This document shows positions 1 through 10,218 of a DNA stretch of 64,000 bases, piece by piece. A program made the position numbers and the translations under genes. A model generated the notes under the pieces. That model saw only the letters and a list, made by a program, of their open reading frames with translations. It had not been told where the DNA came from and did no database searches. Position 1 is the stretch's first letter, and the number at the start of each line of letters is the position of its first letter. Source of the stretch: Akebia trifoliata (taxonomy: Eukaryota; Streptophyta; Magnoliopsida; Ranunculales; Lardizabalaceae); NCBI GenBank assembly GCA_017979445.1, contig JADQWC010000346.1, positions 1 to 64,000 on the forward strand. The letters run 5' to 3'.

Positions 1-1084
1 TAAAATTCCATAATGTAATTTCTTCATTTGGTTTTGTAGAAAATATTATGGATCAATGTATATACAAGAAGGTTGTGAGAGGAAAATTTGCTTTTTTGTT
101 TTATATGTGGATGATATTTTGCTAGCAACCAATGATAAGGGTTTGTTGCATGAGGTGAAACAATTCCTCTCTAAAAATTTTGATATAACGGATATGGGTG
201 AGGCGTCTTATGTCATTGGCATTAAGATCCATAGAGACAGATTTCGAGGTATCTTAGGTCTGTCATAGGAAACCTATATCAATAAGGTTTTAAAGAGATT
301 TCGGATGAAGGATTATTCACCAAGTGTTACTCCCATTGTGAAGGGTGATAGGTTCAATTTGAACCAATGCCCGAAAAACGATTTTGAAAGGGAACAAATG
401 AAAAACATTCCATATGCTTATGCTGTCGGAAGCCTAATGTATGCTCAGGTCTGCACAAGACCTGACATTGCATTTGTTGTGAGAATGTTGGGACGATATC
501 AGAGTAATCCAGGTTTAGACCACTGGAGAGCTGCAAAGAAAGCGATGAGGTACCTTCAAGGAACTAAGAATTACATACTTATGTATAGACGGACGGACAA
601 TCTAGAAATTATTGGTTACTCAGATTCGGACTTTGCTGGCTGTGTTGATTCACGCCAATCAACATCATGTTACATTTTTATGATGGCCGGTGGAGCTGTA
701 TCATGGAGAAGTGCCAAGTAGACCTTGACTGCCACTTCCACTATGGAAGCCGAGTTCGTTTCTTGTTTTGAGGCTACTTCGCATGGTGTATGGCTTAAGA
801 GTTTCATATCTGGGTTTAGAATTATGGATTATATTTCTAGGCCATTGAGAATGTATTGCGACAATTCAGCTGCTGTTTTCATGGTTAAAAATAACAAAAG
901 TGAAAGTCGAAGTAAACATATTGACATTAAATATTTAGCTATAAGGGAATATGTCAAAGAAAAGAAAGTAGTCATTGAGCACGTTAGCACTGAATTGATG
1001 ATCGCTGATCCTTTGACTAAAGGCATGCCACAGTTGAAATTCAAGGAACATGTAGTAAATATGGGACTTGGTTCCATTATGTAG
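1..1084 (+). pseudogene. Ty1/copia polyprotein, 3' part (reverse transcriptase and RNase H), broken
   Basis: This is the C-terminal part of a copia pol polyprotein, cut by the left window edge. The YVDD box of the reverse transcriptase lies near 104-115. The RNase H part shows the copia DSDFAG, TSTMEAEF and ADPLTKGM motifs (about 620-640, 736-760, 1005-1025). It is a pseudogene. The reading frame shifts between about 85 and 105: the upstream copia reading is in the frame of position 3 and the downstream reading in the frame of position 2. Two TAG stops, at 266-268 and 720-722, both sit where copia proteins usually have glutamine, so each fits one CAG to TAG change. The long readable frame between stops suggests fairly recent decay. 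Confidence 0.93.
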
Positions 1085-1371
1085 TTTTTTTATTGTGTGT
1101 ACAATGTTATTTAATGAAACTCTTCTAATTGTAATGTTTCTCATATTTATGTGCACCTTAATTTATTTTGAGAAACTTCATTTGTGTTGGACTAGAATAA
1201 ACATAGGGTTTATTCATTAAGAAATGTTACTACATAAAGTATAATATTAAGAAATAAATACATTGTAATACATGGAACATAATACTTGTCATTAGAGGAC
1301 TTATCGCAATGATTCATATACTTAATACTGATTATCGATGGGTTCAAGATAATACATTTGTACTGTGGACC

Positions 1372-1382
1372 AAGTGGGAGAA
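1372..1382 (+). other. polypurine tract of the copia element
   Basis: A purine-only run, AAGTGGGAGAA, lies directly before the TGTTAG start of the LTR. This is the usual place and composition of the plus-strand priming site in copia elements. It lies about 290 bp after the pol stop. Confidence 0.7.
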
Positions 1383-1811
1383 TGTTAGTTTTCGATCTAT
1401 CAAAACCCACGAAACCCCCTTTTTTCAGATTTATTGGCCCACAGTGTCTTTGATGACACATTTCTTGAAGTTAAGAAACGTGACCCACGAATGGATCACG
1501 TTGTGGTAATCAACCGATCGTGAATGAGTGCTTGATTGAAGCCTCATTCAAAGTTGTTATTTAAGCTTGGTTTTGGTCCCCGAACTCTACACTCTCTCTT
1601 AATCTTCTTCAGTCTACACCATCTAACGTGAGTGTATCCGAGTTTGGAAGTACCAAATCGAGATCGACAAATCTGTAGCGTAAGAGGATTAAAATCAATG
1701 GCTCGAGGTATGTGTTTTATACAGATTTTTGGGTATTTTCTAGATTTGGATCCTCAGATTATTTCTGCATTTATTTAGAGAATCCATTTTCAGATTAATC
1801 TCAGATTAACA
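1383..1811 (+). repeat. 3' LTR of the truncated copia element
   Basis: The LTR begins TGTTA immediately after the polypurine tract and is read to TAACA at 1807-1811, which gives matching short inverted ends. The 3' limit is inferred from that inverted pair only, because the 5' LTR is outside the window. The next bases, ACAAT, would be one copy of the 5-bp target duplication. Confidence 0.6.
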
Positions 1812-2099
1812 ACAATCAGATGTAGAGACAGATTCACCTTCATATTGAATGTTGGGTGCTTTTTACTTATCACAATTATATGTCTAAGTTTGGTGATGAT
1901 TCTAATAAAAAATGAAACTTAAATAATTACAGATTTTTCCACTTCAAATCAAAGTGTGCTTGCAATCTATAAAATGGAAACCAAATTGGAAAAAAAATCT
2001 TATTCCATACAAGAAAACTCGATAGCTATATTATTAAAGCCCTATTTTGCTTCGAGTATCCCAAAATTAATATAAAGAGAGTGATGAAAGGAGAGAGAG

Positions 2100-2432
2100 A
2101 GAGAGAAAGTACCTGTCTTCATCAAGCTTTTATAACTACGTCTATTACAATCTACAGTTGAGGGGGGAGGGGGTGCGAGAGAGATAGTTGCAGCGAGAAA
2201 GAGAGGGAGTTGCAGCGATAAAGAGAGTTGCAGTGAGAGAGAGAGAGAGAGGGTTATATTTAGTGAGGGAGGTAGTACTAAATATGAAAAACGTAAAGGA
2301 TGGCGTTGTAATTAGTGTGATAATTTTTAACTTAATGTAAAATAGATCTTGACCGTCGATCTACATCTTATCTAACTGTCCCAAGATGTTTGTTAAAACG
2401 TCTGTTATTTCAGCTGATGCTGAACGGCTCCC
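2100..2432 (-). mobile_element. Decayed end of a gene-carrying (TA)n-type DNA element, with leader exon
   Basis: Read on the minus strand from 2432, this starts GGGAGCCGTTC, the same GGGNNNNGTTC pattern as the 5.7-kb element at 11983-17721. Further in it has a GCGCCATCC-like segment (here GCGCC replaced by ACGCC) and then a CT-rich leader with several CGCTGCAACT words. It ends in a GAAGACAG/GTACT splice-donor context at 2113/2112, the same as in the larger element at 12516/12517. The GA microsatellites at 2092-2108 and 2236-2252 on the plus strand are this leader's CT tracts. The inner part runs toward lower coordinates and is cut by the copia LTR near 1811. Its other end is not visible. Confidence 0.6.
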
Positions 2433-2484
2433 ATAAGAGATCGATATTGAGAAACATACAATTACAATCGATTATGTGTTTATG

Positions 2485-2867
2485 GGGAAATGTTCGACAC
2501 CCTACTATTGACCCCTACGCTTTGCTTTATGTGTTTTGTCCTACATGGGTTAAAAGTATTGGAATGGGCTGAATTTTGGTGAGGATGAGATCATCCTCAC
2601 CAAAATTCAGCCCATTCCAAAATTTCTAGTCCCATATTACAAGTTGAAAAAAATTGTGAACCGTCCATTTTTTGTAAATCATTTTTTATGAGGTTAAAAG
2701 TTTTGGAATTGATTGATTTTTTGTGAGGATGATCTCCTCACCATAGATATCATCATTACATAGAGATCATCCTCACAAAAAATCAGCCTATTCCAAAACT
2801 TTTAACCCATGTAGGACAAAACATGTAGGGCAAAGCGTAGGGTAAATAGTAGGGTGCCAAATGGGAC
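2485..2867. mobile_element. Hairpin element TH1 (two-stem, degenerate flanks)
   Basis: This is a two-stem member of the hairpin family that recurs through the window. Each stem is a near-perfect inverted repeat of about 45 bp per arm around GGAATGGGCTGA and GAGGATGATCTC words. The stems are joined by a conserved spacer with GGACCGTCC-like sequence. The outer ends pair with each other (GTTCGACACCCTACTATT against AATAGTAGGGTGCC). It is the most diverged copy: its TA flanks are almost gone. Confidence 0.75.
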
Positions 2868-2938
2868 CTGTGTTTATGAAAATATATATGTGAATGACAA
2901 TATATATATATATATATCTATATAATATATATATATAT

Positions 2939-3322
2939 GGGGTCCCATTCCCCACTCTAAGCTCTACCCTACACTTTAAAAAACGTGTTTGGTCCTACAT
3001 AGGTTAGAAGTTTTGGAATGGGCTGATTTTTGGTGAAGATGATCTCTATGATTAGAAGATCATCCTCACCAAAATCAGCCCATTTCAAAAGTTTTAGCCT
3101 CATGTTTACAAGTTGAAAAATCGTGGACCGTCCATTTTTTGTAAACCATTTTTGATGGGGTTAGAAGTTTTGGAATGAGCTAATTTTTTATGAGGATGAT
3201 CTCCTCCTCACCATAGAGATCATCCTCACCAAAAATCAGCCCATTCCAAAACTTCTAACCCATGTAGGACAAAACACGTTTGTTAAAGTGTAGGGTAAAG
3301 CTTAGAGTGGGGAACGGGACCC
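2939..3322. mobile_element. Hairpin element TH2 in (TA)n
   Basis: A two-stem hairpin element of 384 bp with outer ends GGGTCCCATTCCCC and GGGGAACGGGACCC. It sits between (TA)n tracts at about 2900-2938 and 3323-3346. The ends pair through ACACTTT and AAAGTGT words before the first and after the second stem. No coding capacity is seen. Confidence 0.85.
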
Positions 3323-3346
3323 ATATATATATATATATATATATAC

Positions 3347-3712
3347 ATTTTTTTTCTATTAGCCTTCATAGAAATGCTTTGATGTAGTCCCCTAAGTTCA
3401 CCCAACCAAAAGGCTCTATTGTCAACTTCAATTAGCTCGTTGACTTATTGGTAGTGATAATCGATTGTAATTGGAAGCGACATTGTGATTTCGACAAATT
3501 GTTCTGATCCCTAAAACATGAAACTAGAGAGACAATAAAAGGCTTCATGAGAAGATTTTATAGTAGTCGATTTGAATTACAAAAACAAGCCTTTGACAAT
3601 CCCCCACCACCCCAAAAAAAAAAGAAAAAAGAGAGAGACATAAACTTGCTGTCACAAGAAAGAAATGTTGAGATACATTATAGAAGAACGATTTTATATC
3701 GGAAGCGGGGAT
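3347..3712. other. No recognisable feature; 3' flank of the receptor-kinase gene
   Basis: AT-rich sequence with short A-runs. It lies downstream of the minus-strand receptor-kinase stop codon and should hold its 3' UTR. No polyadenylation signal could be chosen with confidence and no other feature was seen. Confidence 0.4.
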
Positions 3713-4761
3713 TTACCATGCTTTAAGGTCTTCTTGCAACATCTTCAATACTTCTATCATTTCAGGTCTATAAGGACGAATTGTTTTTATGCACTGAAAA
3801 CCAACTTTACTCATCGTTATTACAAATTTTTCATCTTCTTCAGTTAGAGCTTGAGGCAATCCTTGATTTGCAGGTTGATCGAGATGCTTCTGGATCCAGG
3901 TAAATATATAAGCTTCATTAGCGTTCGCTTCTAAGTCAAGGTTTGTTCTTCCTGCGACCATTTCAAGTAGCATCATTCCATAGCTATATACATCTGATTT
4001 AGGAGAGGCTTTTCCCTTTCCATCTTTCAATTCTGGTGCAATATACCCTTCAGTTCCTTTAGGAGAGTCTATTGATACCGTATTTTTCTTTTCATAGCAT
4101 AGTTTCGAGAGCCAGAAATCAGATATTTTTGGACGGAATTCTTTATCCAAGAGAATGTTTTGAGGTTTAATGTCTAAATGAAGAATCTGAGAGTTACAAC
4201 CATTATGCAAGTATTCTAATCCCTGAGCAATGCCGACTGCAATCTCATGTAGTTTCTTCCATCCAAATTGAGAATATTCCTCTGATGGTTTCTTATCAAA
4301 TATGTACTTTTCAAGAGATCCGTTGGGCATGTACTCATAGATAAGAGCTCTATTTGTCTCTTCAAAACAGTAACCTCTCAGAGTGACAATATTAACATGA
4401 CAAGTCCTACAAATGATTTCCAACTCATTTTTAAAATCTCCTTTCAATCCTCTCAGCACCTTCACGGCTACCGTATGATCATCTATTTTTCCTTTGTACA
4501 CGTCACCATAACCTCCTTGGCCCAAATTTTCGGCGAAGTCGTTGGTCATTTTCTCGATTTCTGAATATTTGTAACGTTTTGGACCCAAATCCTCTAAACC
4601 CATCTCCATACTTTGAGCATTCTTTGTTTTCTTCTTCCTGAATACCATATTAACTAAAGAACATTCCCTTCTCAAACAACAGAATATTACTGCCATTGTA
4701 GCTATAAAAAATAACACGCCTACGATTGTAGCTACAGCAACAATTACATGCTTCGATGAAA
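3713..4761 (-). CDS. Receptor-kinase exon 3: transmembrane helix and kinase domain
   Basis: Codons 264-612 of the model. A hydrophobic helix at about residues 268-291 is followed by basic residues, marking the cytoplasmic side. The kinase shows the glycine loop GQGGYGDVYKG (about 344-354), the ATP lysine in VAVKVL (364), the catalytic loop HLDIKPQN (458-465), GTEGYIAPEL, and the SDVYSYGMMLLEM block. HLD makes it a non-RD kinase, as is common in LRK10L proteins. The magnesium-binding motif reads DFW (478-480) instead of DFG. The tryptophan codon TGG differs from GGG by one base. The domain is otherwise full length, so the copy may be a recent functional change, a pseudokinase or a sequencing error. 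The exon's acceptor is the CAG at 4764-4762. Confidence 0.92.
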
Positions 4762-7700
4762 CTGTAGGCAAAAGAAAGGAGCACAAAAATTAAATATTTC
4801 TTTTCTTTGGGTGTTATATATTATTATGGAAGTAAAAAGATAATAAGAAAATAAGGTGAAAGGGAAAAATCATAAAAGAAATGACTTTAACAGATATATT
4901 ACCTTTGGAGGCCTTCTTGTGTGCATATTCTACAAAACAATTAAGACATAGGGTTAGTTCAAGCATGAATAAATTAAATTCAAACTTCTATGTTCCTGCA
5001 ATATGATTAGTAATTCAAAATTGAAAAAATTACTTAAAGGACCCCTCGTGGAAGGGTTTCTTTCTAAATAGTCCCTAAGTTTTGCGTGTTAGTTTGACAG
5101 GACATTTAGTAAAAATTTTCTTTCTTAATGGTCCCTCATACTGTCGAGTTCATAATATTTACTGTTGGACTCGACGTTTTTTTATTTAGTTTTGAGTTCA
5201 CATTTTTTTACTATCGAACTCACCACTATTTACTGTCGAGTTCACTATTTTTTATTTATTGTTGAACTCGATGCTTTTTTTAATTATTGTCGAGTTCACT
5301 GTTTTTTAAAATAAAAAAGTAGTGAATTTGACACTGGTAAAACCCATCCACTTTCATTTTTCTCGTTTTTTGAGCTAAAATACATGGAAAGATCGACCAA
5401 AAACTTGAGATAACAACTTGTTTAAATGATTTCAACCCAAAAGACCATTATTGATCAATTTTCATACAAAATTAAGAAGAAAAAAGTGAAAAGATCATAG
5501 TTTTTCACATATATCTTCAAAATGTTTGAAAAAACCTTTGAAAATGACTTCGTCTTCTTTGTTAAATCCTTTATAACGGAATGGAGTGTTTGAAACTCGA
5601 TTGAGATGTTAAAAATTCAAATTTTGAATGAAAACAATAAGTTCAAATGGTTAGAACATTCTATCATGAGAAATGTGGAAGATGAGGTCTACGGACCATT
5701 TAGAAAAAAAAAAAAGTTAACTAAATGTCCTGCCCAAGCAATTGTTGAGAATTTAGAGGGTATTGAGAAAGATGTCCTTTTGTGAGAGTCCTTTAGGCAA
5801 TTTTCACATGGCTCAACGAATGCGATTCTCAAGTGTACTATTTCACATTTTCACTTGAATAAATTTTAGTCGTTAGAGATTTTTCACTTTGGGCTGAAAA
5901 ATATTTGAGTCGTGCTGGAATAACATTAAAATTGACATCGATTCCCACATTGTTGATGTGGAGGTGAGCAAAGAATCATAGATGTTATTTGCTCGTATCT
6001 TAATGAAAAGTAATTATAGTTCCTTACATACATCCACATCAGCAATGTGTGAATCGATGTCAATTTTATTCTCTCGTGACTATTTCCCCCCCCCCCCCCG
6101 CCCCTCTCGTGACTATCCCCCCCACCCAAAGATTAAAGACCTTTTTTAAAATAATTATTGTCAAGTTCACTGTTTTTTAAAATAAAAAAGTAGTGAATTT
6201 GACACTGGTAAAACCCACCCATTTTCAATTTTCTTGATTTTTCAAATAAAATACATGGAAAGATCGACTAAAAACTTGAGATAACGACTTGTTTAAATGA
6301 TTTCAACTCAAAAAACCATTATTGATCAATTTTCATACAAAAATTAAGAAGAAAAAAGTGAAAAGATTATAGTTTTCCACATACATCTTCAAAATATTTG
6401 AAAAAACCCTTAAAAATGACTTCATCTTCTTTGTTAAATCCTTTATGATGGAATGGAGTGTTTGAAACTTGATTGAGATGTCAAAAATTCAAATTTTGAA
6501 TGAAAACAATAAGTTTGAACGGTTAGAACATTCTATCGTGAGAAACGTGGGAGATGAGGTCTAGAGACCATTTAGAAAGAAAAAAAAAAGTTAACTAAAT
6601 GTCCCGCCAAGCAACTGTTGAGAACTTAGAGGCTATTGAGAGAGATGTCCCTTTTTGATGATCTTTTAGGCAATTTTCACATTGCTCAACGAATGTGATT
6701 TTCACGTGTACTATTGCACATTTTCACTTGAATAAATTTTAGTCCTTAGAGATTTTTCACTTTGGGTTAAAAAATATTTGAGCTTTGCTGGAATAACATT
6801 AAAATTGACATCGATTCCCACATCGTAGATGTGGAGGTGAGCAATGAATCATAGATATTATTTGTTCGTATCTCAATGAAAAGTATTTATAGTTCCTTAT
6901 ATACATCCACATCAGCAATGTGTGAATCGATAGAAAGATTGAAGACTTACTCTCTCTCTAACATTTTCCTAAGTTCAATCCAAGGGCAGAATTCCAGCAT
7001 TTTCCTTTTGGATTCCAAAAGGAGATGCGGCCAATAAACTTTCTTGACTTAGGAAAGTGTCTTTCTTTTTATTTAATAGTATTTTATTGCTTTTTTTTTT
7101 TGTTTTTGGGTGCGCTTTTTGAATGGTCCCATTCGTGGAGGAGATCGAATTGTCTCTGATGAGTCATCTCGTTAGACGAGATAAATCATTAATTCGATTT
7201 TACGATTATAATTTTATGTGTAAAAAATTATTGTTCTTTTAATTCTGGTCATGTTTTAGCTAATTCGGCCGAGATTTTTAAAATATCATCCTCATCTCGT
7301 CTGTCGAATGAGAATATAGCCTGAGAAACTGTTGCCATCTGTCTCAATAGTATGATAACAAGATGACTCACTAGTCACTACATCCATCCTGATAGTATGG
7401 TTTCTAAACTTGCATTGGTTTAGGTGTGTTAACGGGTACCCAATTACGCCATTATCCAATTTATCCAAAATCGATTGATCGATTTTGAATCCATTATGAG
7501 AGATTTATATTTATTATTTAAGATGATATTTATATTTATTATTTAATAATATTATTAATTAATATTAATAATTAATTATGGAGAGATATTTCAATATTTA
7601 ATATCTTCTAAAAAAATGTAACTTAACTCTTAAGTCTCAACCCTTTCTATTTTCTAAGTCAGACTTTTTTTTTTTATCATCTTAAATCTTTTAAAGATTA

Positions 7701-9526
7701 AAACACGTCATTCAAAGTTCAAATAATACAAAAATAAAAATAAAAATAAAAATAGAAGAATCTGAATAGTTTTACTAAGTGAGAAAGGATTTTATCATTA
7801 CTAAGGGTCCAATGATTTTAAAAAGCATGATTCAATGGTTTAGGGTTGTAGAGAACAAATTTTTATTTACATAGAAAAAAAATATTAAAAAAATATTAAT
7901 TTTTACAGTTAAATTTTTAAAAAAAGTTAGATTGAAGTTCGGTAGCTGTCCATCCTTAAAATATTGGATCAAGACAATAAAAATGTTTTTAATTTTTTTT
8001 TAAACCTGAGTTTTAAGATGAAATTAAGTGGACTATGGTGTTGGATTGCTAATGTTGTAATCCATTTGAGCAAAACAATCCTTAGTAATTAAGTTATATT
8101 ATTATTATTATTATTATTTTTTATCTTCACAAATACCCGATTGGCATCAGGTATTTGTTGGGTCGGTTCTGGCTCCCAAGATCTCATACCTGAATTGAAA
8201 TCGATTGGAACTGAAATCGATGTTTAAGTTCAGGTTTGATTCTGGGTTTACATGGAATCGACCCAAACCAGACCCCATCGACACCCCTCATTTGATGTTT
8301 CGTATCGTCCATGAACGAGATCGGGTTGTCTCATAACTCATCTCAAATGAGATAAACCTTTTAGCCCAATTTACAATTATTTATTCAAATATATTTATAT
8401 GAAAATAATTATAAATTATTTTTATAAAAATAAGTTAGATTAGAAGATATTTTGTTATAAAATCATATTTTATTTAAAAAATATAATTTAAATACAACAA
8501 AAAAAAATTATTTTAAGAAAAATATAGAAAATTCCAATTGACTGAAATCAGATTTTCAAAATCTCATCCAAAGCATCTCGTTAATCTCACGAGAAATGGC
8601 ATACTTGAGACACCATGTCTGTCTATATCCGTCACGTTCATGAACGATACTGAGATGACTCAAGTGAGTCATCTCGGACCATGACTCGGTCTTCGAGGAG
8701 ATTTGAAACCATGCATGGTAGTTGAAGGAAATTAACTAAGATGAGTTGGGCTTAGATCCATACCTGATCGATTGTTGATGGAATTAGGAGGAGGAAGGAT
8801 TGCATAAGTAGTAGTACAGCTCTTTGGATCAGAGCAAAAGCAAATGGGTTTAAGCGAAGTCGAATTATATCCGCATCCCCCACCCGAATCCACACATCTC
8901 TTACAGATTGCATCGTCAACCACATACTCTATATCGAACCCTTCCTTCAAAACTGTATTGAGAGTAGAAGATTTATCATCCACAGCTGATCGCAGAACCG
9001 AAACTATGCTTTTCTCACATGGAAGGTTTTGGGGCGGACTCATAGGATCCGAACCGATAAAAGCATAAACAGCACCCATATTATTTTCCTCACAAAGGTA
9101 ACGGAAATCGTTAATCTCAGAAGAGCAATGATAGAACAAGGTGAGATTCCCATCATTGGAAGTATAATCGAAGTGAGTGAAATCGAGACTGTCGTTATCA
9201 AATTTTGAAGGACAAAAACCATATAAGAAATCGATTCGGACAATTCTCATAGTTTTAGCGGTTTGATCGATACTTAGGACCCGATATGTTTCCGACATGA
9301 TCTTAATCTGAATGAAATTATTTTGACATGTGAGCTTGAACTTGGGGTGACCACAATAATCTGGTCGGGAATTTCCCCAGAAGGGATAAGTGATGCCTAT
9401 GATGTCTCCACAATTGAATGAAAGACTGCAGTTAGAATCATTGGCATATAAAGATGTTGGAAGATGGATGAAGAAGAAGAAGAAGAAGAAAACGAGATGA
9501 CTTAAAAAGAGAAGATTTAGCTTCAT
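3713..9526 (-). CDS. LRK10L-2-type receptor-like protein kinase gene (three exons)
   Basis: The gene model joins exon 1 (9526-8764), exon 2 (4929-4903) and exon 3 (4761-3713). The exons sum to 1839 nt, or 612 residues plus stop. Both junctions use GT-AG and both are phase 1, so the frame carries through without a stop. That agreement supports one gene rather than two unrelated open frames. The protein order is signal peptide, GUB_WAK_bind cysteine domain, WAK_assoc domain, transmembrane helix, serine/threonine kinase. This is the plant LRK10-like receptor-kinase layout (related members include PR5K-like and WAK-like kinases). By family it should sit in the plasma membrane and signal from the cell wall. 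Intron 1 is 3834 bp and full of repeats; intron 2 is 141 bp. The kinase has a DFG to DFW change. Expression and activity are not shown by sequence. Confidence 0.88.
4903..4929 (-). CDS. Receptor-kinase exon 2 (27-bp linker exon)
   Basis: A 27-bp exon sits between a TTTTGTAG acceptor and a GTAAT donor. It encodes a short basic linker (YAHKKASK) between the ectodomain and the membrane helix. Its phase (1 in, 1 out) fits both neighbours exactly. Tiny linker exons at this position are usual in this kinase family. It is too short to be found as an open frame by itself. Confidence 0.8.
5143..5310. repeat. Short degenerate tandem repeat in receptor-kinase intron 1
   Basis: Four to five imperfect units of about 40 bp are built on TACTGTCGAGTTCA and variants (TTGTTGAACTCGA, CTATCGAACTCA). 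They lead directly into the larger duplication that starts at 5281. Confidence 0.5.
5281..6060. repeat. Intron 1 duplication, copy 1
   Basis: About 780 bp, repeated at 6152-6931 with an offset of 870 bp and only scattered differences. Both copies run from ATTATTGTC(G/A)AGTTCACTG to the right end of a small inverted-repeat element. Between them lies about 90 bp with a poly-C run at 6088-6101. The copies contain no open frame of note. Confidence 0.85.
5928..6067. mobile_element. MITE with 35-bp inverted ends, copy 1
   Basis: The left arm AAAATTGACATCGATTCCCA and onward pairs over about 35 bp with the right arm ending TCGATGTCAATTTT (33 or so matches). The total is 140 bp with no coding content. 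It is contained in intron 1 duplication copy 1. The target duplication could not be fixed. Confidence 0.6.
6152..6931. repeat. Intron 1 duplication, copy 2
   Basis: Second copy of the 5281-6060 block. It ends exactly where the right arm of the enclosed small element is cut at TGAATCGAT, so the last ten or so bases of that arm are missing here. Confidence 0.85.
6801..6931. mobile_element. MITE with 35-bp inverted ends, copy 2 (right end truncated)
   Basis: The same element as at 5928-6067, carried along by the duplication. It lacks the final bases of the right inverted repeat. Confidence 0.55.
7422..8288. mobile_element. Possible hAT-like non-autonomous element in intron 1
   Basis: The left end AGGTGTGTTAACGGG and the inverted right end CCCATCGACACCCCT match at 11 of 15 positions. 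The interior is AT-rich and non-coding, with repeated TCGATT-type words near both ends. No convincing 8-bp target duplication was found, so the class is tentative. Confidence 0.4.
8300..8715. repeat. Dispersed AT-rich repeat with GAGATGACTC-type ends
   Basis: The central part (8370-8610) is closely similar to 48735-48955: both have TATATTTATATGAAA, then TAGAAGATATTTTG and ATAAAATCATATTTTATTT. Both continue to an AAAATCTCATC-AAGCATCTC word. The block ends near GGAGATTTGAAACCATG, words also seen at the ends of the small element at 13861-14087. Confidence 0.6.
8764..9526 (-). CDS. Receptor-kinase exon 1: signal peptide and wall-associated ectodomain
   Basis: The ATG at 9526 starts a clear signal peptide with a run of seven phenylalanines, cleaved probably near residue 28. 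The GUB_WAK_bind domain follows, with CSLSFNCG, YPFWG, YCGHPKFKLTC and later spaced cysteines. The C-terminal WAK_assoc domain shows CKRCVDSGGGCGYN and CFCSDPKSC. Several NxS/T sites suit an extracellular glycoprotein. The open frame runs past the donor to 8732, but TCAG/GTATGG at 8764/8763 is a good splice site that restores frame with exon 2. In this family the module is thought to bind pectin or a related wall polymer; that is inferred, not shown. Confidence 0.9.
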
Positions 9527-9732
9527 TTTGAAATTAACTTAGAGAAGACAAGAGAAAAGAATAGAAGGATGAGAGTGAGTGAGTGAGTGTGAGATGTAAA
9601 GAGGAGAGAGAGGTCCTCTTATTGGCATAATAGAGAGGGACCCAGACGCGCTGAGTTGTATTTTCTTGGAACGTGCAAAGAATAAAGGAGTTGATTCACA
9701 CGCGACTTGACTTGACTTAGAAAGAAGGAAAA
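9527..9732 (-). promoter_or_regulatory. Putative 5' UTR and core promoter of the receptor kinase
   Basis: Upstream of the ATG the minus strand is a CT-rich leader, as is common in plant 5' UTRs. A CCAAT word on the minus strand occurs at 9625-9621, about 100 bp before the ATG. No clear TATA box was chosen. The promoter is abruptly limited by (TA)n and hairpin elements from about 9755. Confidence 0.3.
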
Positions 9733-9754
9733 CAAATATATAAAAAAAAAAATA

Positions 9755-9757
9755 AAA

Positions 9758-9815
<58 letters not shown>
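9755..9815. repeat. (TA)n microsatellite flanking TH3
   Basis: An almost pure TA tract with one TATTATA interruption. It starts a chain of hairpin elements that are separated only by TA repeats up to 11982. Confidence 0.9.
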
Positions 9816-9819
<4 letters not shown>

Positions 9820-10196
9820 CCCGTTCGGCACCCTAAGTTTTACCACACACTTTAACAAACACGTTTTGTCCTACATGGGTTAGAAGTTTTGGAATGGGCT
9901 GATTTTTGGTGAGGATGATCTCTATGGTGAGGAGATCATCCTCAACAAAAATCAGCTCATTCCAAAACTTCTAACCCCATCAAAATTGATTTACAAAAAA
10001 TGGACGGTCCACGATTTTTCAACGTGTAAACATGGGGCTAAACATTTCGGAATGGGCTGATTTTTGGGGAGGATGATCTTCTAATCATAGAGATCATCCT
10101 CACCAAAAATCAACTCATTCCAAAACTTCTAACCCATGTAGGACAAAAAACGTTTGTTAAAGTGTGTGGTAAAACTTAGGGTGCTGAACATTTCCC
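9816..10196. mobile_element. Hairpin element TH3 in (TA)n
   Basis: A two-stem element of 381 bp that begins GGGTCCCGTTCGGCACCC and ends with the complement of GGGAAATGTTCAGCACCC. The two stems are joined by a directional spacer containing GGACGGTCC. TA repeats touch both ends. Confidence 0.9.
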
Positions 10197-10218
10197 ATAT
10201 ATATATATATATATATAT

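Noticed and set aside
8844..9068. Plus-strand frame inside the receptor-kinase ectodomain exon (also 9040-9243 minus, another frame)
   Set aside because: Shadow frames of the real minus-strand exon.
9619..9858. Open frame with a long IYIYIY run (also 11100-11342, 11856-12059, 31590-31785, 31631-31813)
   Set aside because: These are translations of (TA)n microsatellites and hairpin-element ends and do not represent proteins.
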